The notes beneath the pieces were generated by a model. It was given only the letters and a program-made list of their open reading frames with translations, was not told where the DNA came from and did no database searches. Made by a program: the position numbers and the translations under genes. Shown one piece after another: positions 35,826 through 47,108 of a stretch of 64,000 nucleotides of DNA; position 1 is the stretch's first letter, and each line of letters begins with the position of its first letter. Source of the stretch: Alisma plantago-aquatica (Eukaryota; Streptophyta; Magnoliopsida; Alismatales; Alismataceae); assembly GCA_963693085.1 (NCBI GenBank), contig OY856411.1, forward strand, positions 64,291,001-64,355,000. Direction: 5' to 3'.

Positions 35826-37477
35826 ATGGCTTCAAATAGGAGAAAGAGAGCCACCCCATCCAGAGCACCATCCTCCTCCTCCTCCAACTTGCGGCTTATG
35901 CTCTTTGACGATACCTTTTTTGTCTCCAATGATGCTCTAAATAGTTACAAAGATCTCCTTCCTAGGAACCCCTTTCCATTTCATGCCCTTTTTGAGCCAA
36001 GCCCACATAAACAAAAGATTATCGATCAAGTGGCCAAGTTGCTATACAACCACCACCTCTCTGCCTTGAGTGTTGAATGGATGTGCTACTACAATTCCAT
36101 CACAAGTACTAAAGTCGTTCATAAATTCTACACAAATTTGCAATGAAATTATGACACTCTCATACCCCCACCTAATGCTCAAGTACTCCTTGCTTCCATG
36201 ATAGCCAGGAAGAAATTCTAAGTCTCTAAAGATACCTTGAATAACTATTTCTTTGGTATTGAGGTGAGTGACACTTGGAGGAAGAATTACCATGAATATT
36301 TTGACCTTGTTGATCCTGAGGCCTTCTACAAGAAATATGATCTTACTCTTCCTAACATTCATAAATTCTTGAAGAAGTCTCAATTTATTTATAGGAAGAA
36401 GTCTACCCTTCCCTCCTCAGCCTTAGACCTCATGAACCACATACTTGCCCTAGTAGTCAACTACAATATTCAACCAAAGAAAAATCAAACTAAAATTGCA
36501 GAGAATACTGTGGTGATTATGTTCTATATCTTAAAGAACATCGGAGTCAAATGGACCAGATATGTCCTCCATCACATTACCTACTTTGACACTAGTAAAA
36601 ACACATGTGGCACCCACCCACCATGCACATCCTTGATTTGTGGTCTTTATCAGATTGCCACTAGCAAATCTCTTTTTCATGACCTTCATTAAAAACTTGC
36701 CCAAAAAGGAGTTTGCGTCAGTGAGACCACACTTCAGAAGAGTGTGCCTATTCCTTTCTCTTCCACACCTGGAGACTCTACCTCTACCCATGCACCTCCA
36801 CTACCTTAGCCATTTCGACCTGCCTGTGCCTCATTCCATGTATCAAATAAGACCCTCATAGGCTACATGATGCACAAACAAGATTATAACCTAGAGGTTT
36901 AGGAGCACATGCATTAGGATCTCTGTGCTATCATGTCTACCATGAACCTATCATGTTCCCATCCTTACCCTGCCTACCAGCCCTACCCAGGAGATGATTA
37001 TGCATCTTATGCATACAATCACTTTTACCCAACGCTCCACCTGCTACTTCTTGTATTACACCCTCTGTTGCTGGTGGATCTACCCCTACTGTGCTACCTC
37101 TCCCTACTAGACCTATAGATACCTTTGTTCTAGGACTTGGCACTTTTTCTCCTTCCTATCCTCAAGCTCAAGAAGTACATGACCTTGGTATGTATTGGGC
37201 TGAGCATAATGCCATGTGGCCCAGTCGTGGCTTCGGTCTTTATGTTGATTAGGAGATGCCAGATCAGGCTGATGAGGAAGTTATTGTTGAAGAGGAGGCA
37301 TCTAAGGATGATGGCGAGGATGGTTCTAATGGCTCTGTTGGTGGTTCTCATGATGAAGGTGACGATGTTGTCTCTGCTGCACATTCAAACAGAGATTATG
37401 ACTATGAGCCAAAAGCTTCTGCTGATGATGTTGATGATGATGATTATGTTGTGGACATAAATAGCCTAGAAGTTTAG
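35826..37477 (+). pseudogene. Athila-type accessory ORF (plant transposon protein) with acidic tail
   Basis: Begins MASNRRKRATPSRAPSSSSS, a typical basic, Ser-rich start, followed by LMLFDDTFFVSNDALNSY. The segment KVVHKFYTNLQ ... MIARKKF ... LNNYFFGIEV fits the plant transposon protein fold found in Athila-type ORFs (usual wording: EFYANL ... VRGK ... IN..F). One frame runs from 35826 to about 37030, with stops TGA (36144), TAA (two) and TAG (three). A frameshift then leads to a Pro-rich part and an Asp/Glu-rich tail (EEVIVEEEASKDDGEDG ... DDDDYVVDI) ending at 37477. Orientation is opposite to the gag-protease element, so it belongs to another, truncated element. Role unknown. Confidence 0.7.
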
Positions 37478-37867
37478 ATGTTTTAGTTTTTAGTTTGTAG
37501 ATGTTGATCGTATATATCTTTCTATACTATTTTGTACTAAAAACATCAGGACACATTATCTAAGATGTACTATTTCTATCATAATGTTGGTTTGTAGCTG
37601 CTTTTGGGTACATGCTTTCTATGTTGTAATCTAAATCATATGTACACTTACTCTTTGATTAGCTATATCTCATGAGTTAGTGCCATGTTTCCCATATTTT
37701 GATTATGACTTGAATTATTTGTCCCTCTCATCTCTATTTGATTTATACTATGATGTTGCATGTTTTATCTTGTGGATGTATGTTTTAGTTGTGCTTGGAG
37801 AAGATATGCTTTTATGCACTTCTAGCCCTCTTCCTTTTTTATAATGTCAAAAATGGGAGAGAAGTTC
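37478..37867. other. Spacer after the Athila-type ORF
   Basis: AT-rich, non-coding. It ends with gtcaaaaatgggagagaagttc, a purine-rich run that resembles a polypurine tract directly before the presumed LTR A start. Confidence 0.5.
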
Positions 37868-38782
37868 TATAATATCCCTGACCTAGGTTATGGCTTAACC
37901 CAAGAAGTTTTGCTTAAGTAAGCTACTTAAAAACTTGTTCTAATCTTTTGAAGGGTAATTAAATCCCTTTGTGAAGTTTATTTTCAAATCTGAGCTTATA
38001 TGCAAACTATGTGTTCATTATATGATAGTCTGATTGTAAAGTGTAAATTACCCAAGATGAGGGGTTATATTGCAAATGTCATATGTTGAATGTATTCTAA
38101 GTGTTTTAACATCATGAGAGAGTGAATTATGCAAAGTGCTGGCTTGTGGAAAGCCTAAATTCTAAGTGAGAACTTGTTGAAAGATGCTAAATGCTTGGAG
38201 GATCAATTATGGTATAAATTGTAATATATTCAAAATGTGTGGTTGATGTGTAAATTACCACCTTTAGATTGTCTCTACCTATTCCTAGTATCATCTAGAG
38301 GAGAGAGAAAGAAGGATATATTATGTTTGAATCATCCTAGAGTGATGTCACTCTTAGTAATGGAAAGACCAAGAAAATGCATAATTGAAAGCTATATATA
38401 TGAGCTATATCAAGTTGAAGACATGAAGTAGGAGTCCCTATCAGCCATGGAGCCATAAAGGGAGTCTCCTATCAATTTTTGGAGTCTTGTCTTTGCCCAT
38501 GATGGGCAAGGAACTTATATGAAGTGATATGTATCGGCTTACAATTTTCCTTGGAAAAAATTGTGTTGTATATAATAATGAAGTGAGTGGAAGAAGGCTT
38601 TCTCTAGAAGATAACCAAGGAGCCTGACCCTTATCCTTTGAATTATCACTAAGCTTTTATTTTTGCATGGCAAATATAAATATAGGATTCATGCAACTAC
38701 ATGTGTCGACCATGCATGGCTATGTGGCACTTAGTAGCTTATGCTAATGACACCTCTTACACTCTTATCTATAAATCCCAAG

Positions 38783-38790
38783 TATAAATA
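38783..38790 (+). promoter_or_regulatory. Probable TATA box of LTR A
   Basis: AGTATAAATACCC about 915 bases into the presumed LTR, a position like that of the other LTR promoters here. Confidence 0.6.
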
Positions 38791-39279
38791 CCCTTCCCTT
38801 CACCTATTAGTAGAATTTTTGAAATCTTGTTATCAAATTTCCCTTTCACATCATGCATATCACTCTAGTATAATGCATGAGTAAGGAGAGATGAGTTGTA
38901 GAGTGGTATCGGCCAAAGACAAAGGGTGTTGGCCAAGAAGGAGATATCAACCTAGCAAGGTGATATCAGCCATAAGGAGGGGAGATGTCGTGCAAGTATT
39001 GAAGAACTGAAGTCTTAGATCTTAGAGAAGCTCATATTCAACCTTGGAATGGGAATAGTCGGAGCTTGAAGCTTGGAAGTTGTTTTATAGGTGAGTTATA
39101 TAACTTGAACCCAACCATATTATTATTTCTTTTCAATATTGTTGAACTTGTTGATTACTTTCAAATTCAGATTTCCTTTAATTAACTGATATATCTATGA
39201 GTTCTAACAAGTAGTTAGTACTATTGTTCATGGTATAGAATATAAAGATAAAGGTATTGAGGATGATGATGATGACATA

Positions 39280-40150
39280 ATCATGGTACAACCTGATATG
39301 GGTTGAAGTACCTTAAAATCCAATATGGAACCCAAGATGGTGGTTCACTCGATATAAAAGTAGGTGATACCTCATACATGATATGGGGTATGTCCTCTGG
39401 ATGATATAGGAGATACCTACAAGCACCTTATATACGATACAGGGATAAAAATATACCTTTTTCATGATATGGAAAAAAACCCTAGATGAAGAAGTGGAAA
39501 CCCAATATACTATGAAATCCGATTTCCTTTGAATCCTGACATACTCTACTACCTTGTGATGGGTTGAAGAGAAACTAAGTATCTATCTTGACGTGTAATT
39601 ATAATGAAAACATTGATCCTCAAAAGTATAAAGAGGTTATGAGTTTAAGGGTTTATCTAATATAGGTAACCCGATATGATACCCAACATATAAACTAATA
39701 TGGTAAACCCAAGATGGGAATTCGATATAGTATGTAATCCAAGATGGAAAACCAATATGGTAATCTAAGATGGAAAACCAATATGACAATCCAAGGTAAG
39801 AAACCAATATGATATTATCTCGATATTGCTTAAATGATACATTGTAAAGCAATACATATTACGCCCAATATGGTGCACTCTCGTGCACGATAGGAGAATC
39901 CAATATATCTCTATACCAGATATAAGGTCAAGAGTCTAACCCATAAATGATATGAGGTTGACTTGAGATGATAAAAGCTATGTGATATCTAACCTGACAT
40001 GGCAACACGATATGGTGTTAGGTGATAAACCCTAAACCTGATATGATGATGTGTTTTTGCCACATGACTAATATGGATCCATGATATGATGATATGTACA
40101 TCTCCAAGCATGATAGGATAACATTATATACCATGATACCCGATATGGTA
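39280..40150. repeat. Degenerate GATATGG/CAATATGG repeats in LTR A
   Basis: Many irregularly spaced units such as 'aagatggaaaaccaatatgg' and 'tacccgatatggta', most clearly at 39690-39810, with a loose period of about 20-25 bases. Non-coding. Confidence 0.65.
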
Positions 40151-41035
40151 CGCATGCTCCAATTCATTAGACTTGTTTAAAGTGATGTATATTGTATGAT
40201 TAATGTAACATTGAGATACAACGAGTTTAATTCAATTTAATACTGATGAGATAATAGACCTTAAGAGGTGAATTAAGTAACCAACACCCTACTTAGGATG
40301 AGAGAGAAACTAAGATTGGAAAGCTAATTATGTAATGAACATATGTTAATACTCCCATCATGAATGGAGTATGAATTGGGTTTAATCTTTTATGATGAGA
40401 TCTTAAAACCCTAATTGAATAGTAAAGGTAAATCATAACCCTAGGAGTGGGTGATGAGATGGTTTGCTACCCTAATTAGTTGTTAAAGGGAAACCCTAAT
40501 TCTAATTCATGGAAAGAATATGTTTCTTTTATATTACTTGGTTATGACTTCTACGTGATATTGTGAATAGCATGATATATTAACCATGCAAGTATCATAA
40601 AGTAATGAGTATAGATAAGTAAGAGCTATGATTTTATATGATACAGATTCAATGAGCTATGTGAACTGTGTGAATAAATACCCTTGTCTGATGACCTAGA
40701 GGTAATTGTTTCTTGGTAAGTGGTGACAAGACTCAGTGATGAAGTAAGGGTTTGAATACCCAAGCATGATGATGATAAGAGAAGTGATCTATGTGTTTTA
40801 AAGAATATGAAAGTACTTGATAAATTCATTTATGCATTTCTTTATAGCATCTGAAATAATTCTTATTTGTAACTTGATTGATGCTAAAAGATACTGAAAT
40901 GCACTTAACTAAGCAAGTTAAATATTATCATGTAGTTTCCGAGACCATAGATCCATTCAGTGTCAACATTTGCTGAATGGTGAAACAAGTTCTACTCAGT
41001 ATGCATGTTTTTGTATATGTAAATCATTATAATGA

Positions 41036-41160
41036 GGTGCTCAGTGGACTCCCCAAACTAAATGAGGGTGCTCAGTGGACTCCCCAAATACACCAAGTTG
41101 CTCAGTGGACTTCCTGATGTAACTAAACCAAGATCGCTCAGTGGTCTTCCTGATGACAAA
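41036..41160. repeat. GTGCTCAGTGGACTCCCC repeats in LTR A
   Basis: Four to five diverging copies of GCTCAGTGGACTTCC separated by 10-15 bases. They lie in the downstream half of the LTR. Confidence 0.85.
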
Positions 41161-42028
41161 TAATCTGGGAAAGCTTAGTGGTCTTCTCCCGAAGAGAGTA
41201 CATGCTACGGCTGTAACTCTATAGCGAAGATGTTGCTATACCCCAACATAGCTAATTTCAGTTGATATGAGATGTCCTGCTAAGTCTAAGTGGTCTCGTA
41301 CTAACTGAGACATGTGAGGTCTTGACAGTCGGCTCTGCCACTAAACTTTTATGGTACCGAATTTGACTTACTAGTAGTCGGTTGGAGTATGAGTGGTATA
41401 CCTCATCTGCTCTGGGCATAAATGTGAATGTGAACATGTAATAAGCCGTGTAGCATATTTGCTTAAGTATTGAACACGGAAAACATTAATTGATGCTTCA
41501 TTACTTTTATACATCTTAGTAGATAAATGTTATACATGTTCTTCATATTCCTTTTAAAGAAAATAGATGAATTATAATTCAGTTATCAATAAATATGCCT
41601 GCTAGTTGTATGAAATATCCTCTGCTTAGTTTTATACTATTTCCTGAGTACACTGTCATCATGTCTTGTAGGTTGAAGTCCTATGTGTCGTCTTTATACT
41701 CTCAGGTCCTTGGGAGATAGCTCTTAGTGGTTTTTATGAACAGCTTGAGATTTTGGTTTGTTTACCTCGAGGTTTTATGTTGTAGTTGTATATATTAAGG
41801 TAAAGCAACTAGTATCTGTTATCCTTGAGATGAGACGATACAATGTATGTACGATATGAACCACATGTATATAATGTTTTGGTTCTTTTTATAACGAATT
41901 CCTGGAAAAGGATCTATGTGAAAAATGGTTTTTAATTCTTAGTGATTTTTGTTAATTCCCCTGTTTATGATTATTCTATGATTATTACTGGTGATGACTT
42001 GATTTGTAATCGGGTCGTCACAAAGTTC

Positions 42029-42041
42029 TGGTATCAGAGCC
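42029..42041 (+). other. Primer-binding site of element A (initiator Met tRNA)
   Basis: TGGTATCAGAGCC, a perfect match to the common plant Met-tRNA primer site, six bases after the LTR end. Confidence 0.92.
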
Positions 42042-42156
42042 TAATGTTTGTTGAGTCTATAGAGACATAGGATTAAGTTTGTTGAGCCTATTCTAGTGTC
42101 CTCTAGTGTATCTTATAGTGTCTTCTCCTCATACAGGAGAAGAAGTAAAACTGAAG

Positions 42157-43350
42157 ATGGCTGGAGCGCATGAAGAACACATTGTTGAGAGCAGTGTTGC
42201 TACACCAGGAGGTGGCGCAAGGGATCAGGCTAGAGAAGAACCAGTTCCTGAGAATCCCCAGCTTGACCAAACTCTATTAGAAAACCTAGATTTTAATGCA
42301 TTTTTAGCAAATCATGAATACTATGACGCATATGGCTGACAGGATACCAGCACCAGCCCCTAGGATACCAGTTTCCAGTGAGGGACATGGATCTAGTAAG
42401 ACCTTTGAATGGTTGCGTTAGGTAGGAGCCACTGAATATGCTGGCACAACTCACCCAGCAGATGTAGATTCATGGCTTACTTTGATAGTGAAAGCCTTTA
42501 GGATCCTTGATATTCCAGAATTTGATAGGGTTAAGCATGTTGTATACCATTTGAAAGGAAGCGCTAGCCATTGGTGGGCCATCAAAGAAGAGAAAAGATC
42601 GGGTGTTGAGATTGGATGGCAGGAATTTCGACAAGAGTTTGTCAGTAGATACTTTCCTAAGATATCTTGATGAGAAGATTTTGTAGTTTGAGAGGATTAG
42701 ATAGGGACTGATGAAGGTTAGCGAGTATGAAGCTAAGTTTATGGATCTTCTGTGGTTTTGTCCGTACATAGCTACCACAGATGAGGAGAGAATTTGGCAT
42801 TTTGAGAAGTGTCTGAACACTGAATTAACCACACATGTATCTGCGTTAGAGAATAGAGAGAGGTTTGCCACATTTGTGGAGTCAGTTAGGCAGATAGAGA
42901 GGTCCGTGATTGAGAAATGAGAGGAAAATAGTAGGAAAGTACCTACACAGTTTTAGGGTCAGAGGTTTGGCAGTTTTAAGAAACCAAGGTTTACTGCACC
43001 TGTAGAACCATAGAGGTTCAATACTTAGACACAATGGACGTCCAGCCGAGGTAGAGGCCGTAGTTTTCCATCAATTGGAGCCCATAGCTAAGCATCGATG
43101 TTAATGACATGACTGCCTAGGTCATAATGGGAGGACATAGTTTGCTACAGGTGTAGACAGACATGTCATGTGATAAAGGATTGTTCAGTTAGGGACGTGG
43201 GTGTAACCCAACCACCAAGGTAAAATCAACAAGGCTCACAGAGACAACATTTCAGTAATAGCACACGAGGACATGGAAAAAAATCCCAGGCAGGATCATC
43301 AGCACCAGCCAACAGAGCACGAGGTCGGCAATAGGCAGCGATAAGATTTT
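42157..43350 (+). pseudogene. gag: Gag of element A, frame-shifted
   Basis: Starts MAGAHEEHIVES at 42157, like gag of element D. A frame change before 42331 leads to the capsid core (LIVKAFRILDIPEFDRVKHV, SASHWWAIKEEKR, FRQEFVSRYFPK). One extra base near 42660 shifts the frame before YLDEK. The core then continues (SEYEAKFMDLLWFCPYIATT) to a TGA at 42918. The zinc-knuckle region near 43140 reads CYRCRQTCHVIKDC (one Gly position changed). The region ends with FYAMNQS, as in D. Not functional. Confidence 0.85.
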
Positions 43351-46161
43351 ATGCTATGAATCAGTCATAGGAAGTTGTTAACCCCCGAGTTGTGATAGGT
43401 CAGATTGAATTATTTCATTATGATATGTCTTTATCCTCTTTCATATATGTTTTGATTGATCTGGGTGCTTCACATTCCTTTATCACTCGAGAAGTGATTT
43501 ATGACTGCAATATAATTGTCAATCCTAGAATGGATAATTTGTTATTAGAAACTCTGTTAGTTGGATTTGCAGTGTTGAGGGAGGTATGCTCTCCATGTGT
43601 TCTTTCTCTCTCAGAACACAACATTTAGATGGATATTATACCACTTGAATTGCACATGTTTGATGTAATTCTTGGGATGGATACCCTAGAGAAGTATAAG
43701 GTTGTCTTGGATTGTGGTTCCAATCAAGCTGTATTCTCACACGGTGATAAGATATGGGTCTTTCAGGGGGACAAAAAGATTCTTCCAACCTGTCTAGTGT
43801 CAGCAATGGTAGCTAAAAGACTGATGCGATAAGGATGCTTCACATTCTTAGAATATGTGATAGACACCAAAATAAAGAGTCTTGGTCTTTCTAAAATTCC
43901 TATTGTCAGGGAATTCGAGGATGTGTTTCTCGAGGAATTTCCAAATATTCATCCACCCCGAGAAATTAATTTTGAGATTAATCTTATTCCGGGTACGCAA
44001 CCCATAGCCCAAAAACCTTATAGGATGGTGCCATCTGAGATGGAATAACTTAAGAAATAGTTACAAGAGTTACTTGAGAAATGCTTTATTCGACCGAGTA
44101 CTTCTCCATGGAGTGCTCCAGTTCTTTTTTTAAAAATAAGATGGGTCTATGAGACTATGTATAGACTATAGATAGCTCAACAAGGTGACATTAAGAACAA
44201 ATATCCTTTGCCAAGGATTGATGATCTGTTTGACCAATTGCGTGGTGCAACGGTGTTCTCTAAGATAGACCTAAGATCAACATATCATCAGTTACGCATC
44301 AAGGAGAGTGTATTACCTAAGTCGGCCTTTAGGATGAGGTATGGTCATTATGAGTTTTTAGTTATGTAGTTTGGACTAACTAATGCACCAACTGCATTCA
44401 TGGAGTTGATGAATAGAATATTCCATCCATTCCTTGATTAGTTTGTAGTCATTTTCATAGATGACATCTTGATTTACAGTACAGACTGACAACAACATGA
44501 ACAACATCTCCGTCAAACCTTGACTTTTTTGAGACAACACAAGTTATATGCTAAGTTTAGCAAGTGTGAATTCTGGTTGTCAGAAGTGTCTTTTCTTGGA
44601 CACGTTATATCTTCTTCAGGTATTCGTGTTGATCCAAAGAAAGTAGAATATGTTGTGGAATGGGAACAGCCTAAGACACCGATTGAGATCCATACTTTCC
44701 TAGGTTTGGTAGGGTACTACAGAAGGTTTATCAAAGAATTCAGTTATGTAGCATTACCCTTAACCAGGTTGACCAGGAAGGAAGTTCCTTATGTCTAGAA
44801 TGACAAGTTTCAGTGTTCTTTTTATTTGTTGAAAGAAAGGTTGACTAGTGCACCTATGTTGGTTTTATTTGAGAAGGGACATGGATACATTGTTTTCTGT
44901 GAAGCTTCTAAGAACAGTTTAGGCTGTGTGTTGATGTAGAATGATCATGTAGTTCTTTTGCTTCTCGACATCTTAAGAAACGTGAGGAAAATTATCCGAC
45001 GCATGATCTAGACCTAGTTGTAGTGGTTCACACATTGAAAATCTAGAGGCTTTATCTCTATGGAGAAATGTTTCAGATTTTCACAGATCATAAAAACTTA
45101 AAGTACATTTTCTCACAACATGAGCTGAATACGAGACAATGTCACTGGATAGAATTAATCATGGATTATGATTGTACAATTGATTTTCATCTAGGGAAAG
45201 CCAATGTAGTGGCTGATGCACTCAGTAGAAAATCCTCGTCTCAACCCTCTGATAAAGCACAATTGAATTCTTTAGTGTGCTGTAAGAGGGACATGCTTGT
45301 CTCTTTGAGACAAATGAATGTGCAGTTAGAAGTATCTTTGCTAGCTGGATTGTTAGCCGAGATGCATGTGAAACCTACTATGAGAGAACAGATCAAAGGG
45401 GCACAACAAGCTGATATTGTGATTCAACAGATTAGGTCAGAGTTGGGAAGTGAGAAATGAATAGTTTCCATGAGTCAGAGGATGGGATAGTATGTTACCA
45501 TGGTAGAATGGTAGTTCTTGATGTTAATAACTTAAGAAAATTAGTTATGGAAGAAGATCACTCGTCCATGTATGCAATGCATCCAGGGAGCACTAAAATA
45601 TATCATAACTTAAAAGATATGTATTGGTGGCCTAGTTTGAAGAGACATGTAGCAGAATTCATTATACAGTATCTGGTGTGTCAGTAAGTTAAAACAGAAC
45701 ACCAAAAGCCTGCAGGAATATTACAACCCCTACCTATACCTCAGTGGAAATGGGATCACGTAACGATGGACTTTGTGGTTATTCTACCTAGAACAGTCAA
45801 AAGCCATGATTCTGTTTGGGTGATAGTTGACAGGTTGACTAAGACAACACATTTTGTTCCTGTCAAAACAACCTATACTGTTGAGATGTTTGCATAGATT
45901 TACATAGATGAGATAGTGTGGTTGCATGGAGTCCCAACTACGATTGGGTCTGATAGAGGTCCCCAGTTTACGAGTCATTTTTGGGAACGACTACATAAAG
46001 CCCTGGGTACGTAGTTGAAGTTTAGCGCAACTTTCCACCCTCAGACAGATGGACAGTCTGAAAGGACTACACAGACTTTGGAGGACTTACTTAGAGCATG
46101 TGTTCTTTAGTTTGTGGGAAGTTGGGACTTACATTTGAGCTTGATAGAGTTTTCCTATAAC
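43351..46161 (+). pseudogene. pol: Pol of element A: protease, RT, RNase H, partial integrase
   Basis: Protease is read at 43440 on (VLIDLGASHSFIT; then [18 protein letters not shown]). RT follows with PWSAPVLF, a frameshift at about 44135 and loss of part of the CIDYRQLNK segment, then [32 protein letters not shown] and the catalytic FIDDILIYS at 44454. RNase H ([23 protein letters not shown]) lies at 45068-45240 after another frameshift. The integrase H2C2 domain (HPGSTKIYH, CLVC-like YLVCQ) is at 45457-45687. The catalytic core has MDFVV and GSDRGPQF and stops at 46161. About a dozen in-frame TAG codons occur. Compared with D it is older or less constrained. Confidence 0.88.
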
Positions 46162-46520
46162 TGTGACTTCCCGCTATCACTCAGAAAGTGAAATGTCACG
46201 CGAAAATGTGCGGAACCACACTATTACTTAAAAACACGGGTTAATTAAAACTGATTATGAAAATGTACATAAGAGGACTTTTGCATCCAGATCCTGCATC
46301 AAAATATGTTATATAAATATTACAAAGCTAACACATATCCATAGCTTAAAGGAACTAGTTGTTCCACCAACACATGAGTTCATCACCTGTTTATATATAC
46401 ATAACAGGCCACATATGACCAACAGCAGGATATAGAATTACAACTGATGTACATCGTAAAACATCATCAAAACACCTCTAAGGACCTGAGAGTACAAGGA
46501 TGACTCTAGGACTCTACTAC

Positions 46521-46523
46521 AAA
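46521..46523. other. Target-site duplication (left) of the CACTA element
   Basis: AAA directly before CACTACTA; repeated at 52316-52318. Three bases is the standard length for CACTA elements, although AAA in an A-rich site is weak evidence on its own. Confidence 0.8.
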
Positions 46524-46539
46524 CACTACTATAGAACAT

Positions 46540-46830
46540 GTCTTTGGCGTCGGTTGTTTATAACCTTTTAGCAACGGTTATCAAGCGACGCCTATGTGGG
46601 CGCCGCTAAAGGTCGAGTTCTTCGGTGTCGGTTTTATAACCGACGTCAAAATACTTCACGCCACCGAAAATGCGCCAGTAGGGCACCTATAGGCGTCGGT
46701 TATGTATAGTACGCCGACTTAAAAAGGCTTCGCGAAACGAGCCAACAGGGCACCGATAGGCGGCAGTTTTTATCCAATAACCGACGCTGTAAGTCTTTGA
46801 TGATGGTGTTCTATAAATAACCGACACCTA
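46540..46830. repeat. Left subterminal repeat zone of the CACTA element
   Basis: Repeated GGCGTCGGTT, its complement AACCGACGCC and variants (tcggttttataaccgacg, ggcgtcggttatg, ataaccgacgctg, ataaccgacacc), often paired as short palindromes around TTAT/ATAA. The right zone has the same words, so both ends share binding-site-like motifs. Confidence 0.88.
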
Positions 46831-47108
46831 TGTTTTTTTTTCTTATCAGTTTGCAGGCCTGCTGTGGCTGGTCAGCAGGATGAGAACCTGCAGTTCAGTT
46901 TTCTGAACTACAGGTTTACGACATCCATTGATATCAACCTACAAACAGGCCACAAACCTGCAAAATCAACAAATATACTTTTCACACAAGTAGATACATT
47001 CAGACATCAATTCAATTCTCACATTCACACATGTAGAAACATTTAAATACATGTAGAAACGTTCAAACATGTATAAACATTTAGAAATATTCATTTACAA
47101 AATATCAT

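Larger units (their letters stand above)
37868..42022 (+). repeat. 5' LTR of element A (about 4.15 kb; left border tentative)
   Basis: The right border (GGTCGTCACA at 42022) is fixed by the primer site seven bases later. The left border is placed at TATAATATCCCTGACC after a purine run; a TG start would need one substitution. A TATA box lies at 38783, then TATCGGCCAAAG-type repeats near 38910, degenerate GATATGG repeats (39280-40150) and GCTCAGTGGAC repeats (41036-41160). The length agrees with the other LTRs of this group. Confidence 0.7.
37868..46161 (+). mobile_element. Ty3 chromovirus-like element A, truncated by insertion of element B
   Basis: Plus-strand LTR, primer site, gag, protease, RT, RNase H and integrase of the same family as elements D and B, but more decayed (many stops and several frameshifts). 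Integrase stops at 46161 in the middle of the conserved IEFSYN segment, exactly where element B's LTR starts (TGTGACTTCCC). The remaining 3' part of A would lie beyond the right edge of the window. Confidence 0.88.

Noticed and set aside
39637..39852. Minus-strand ORF with GFPSW / YHIG repeats
   Set aside because: Product of the degenerate GATATGG repeat block in LTR A.
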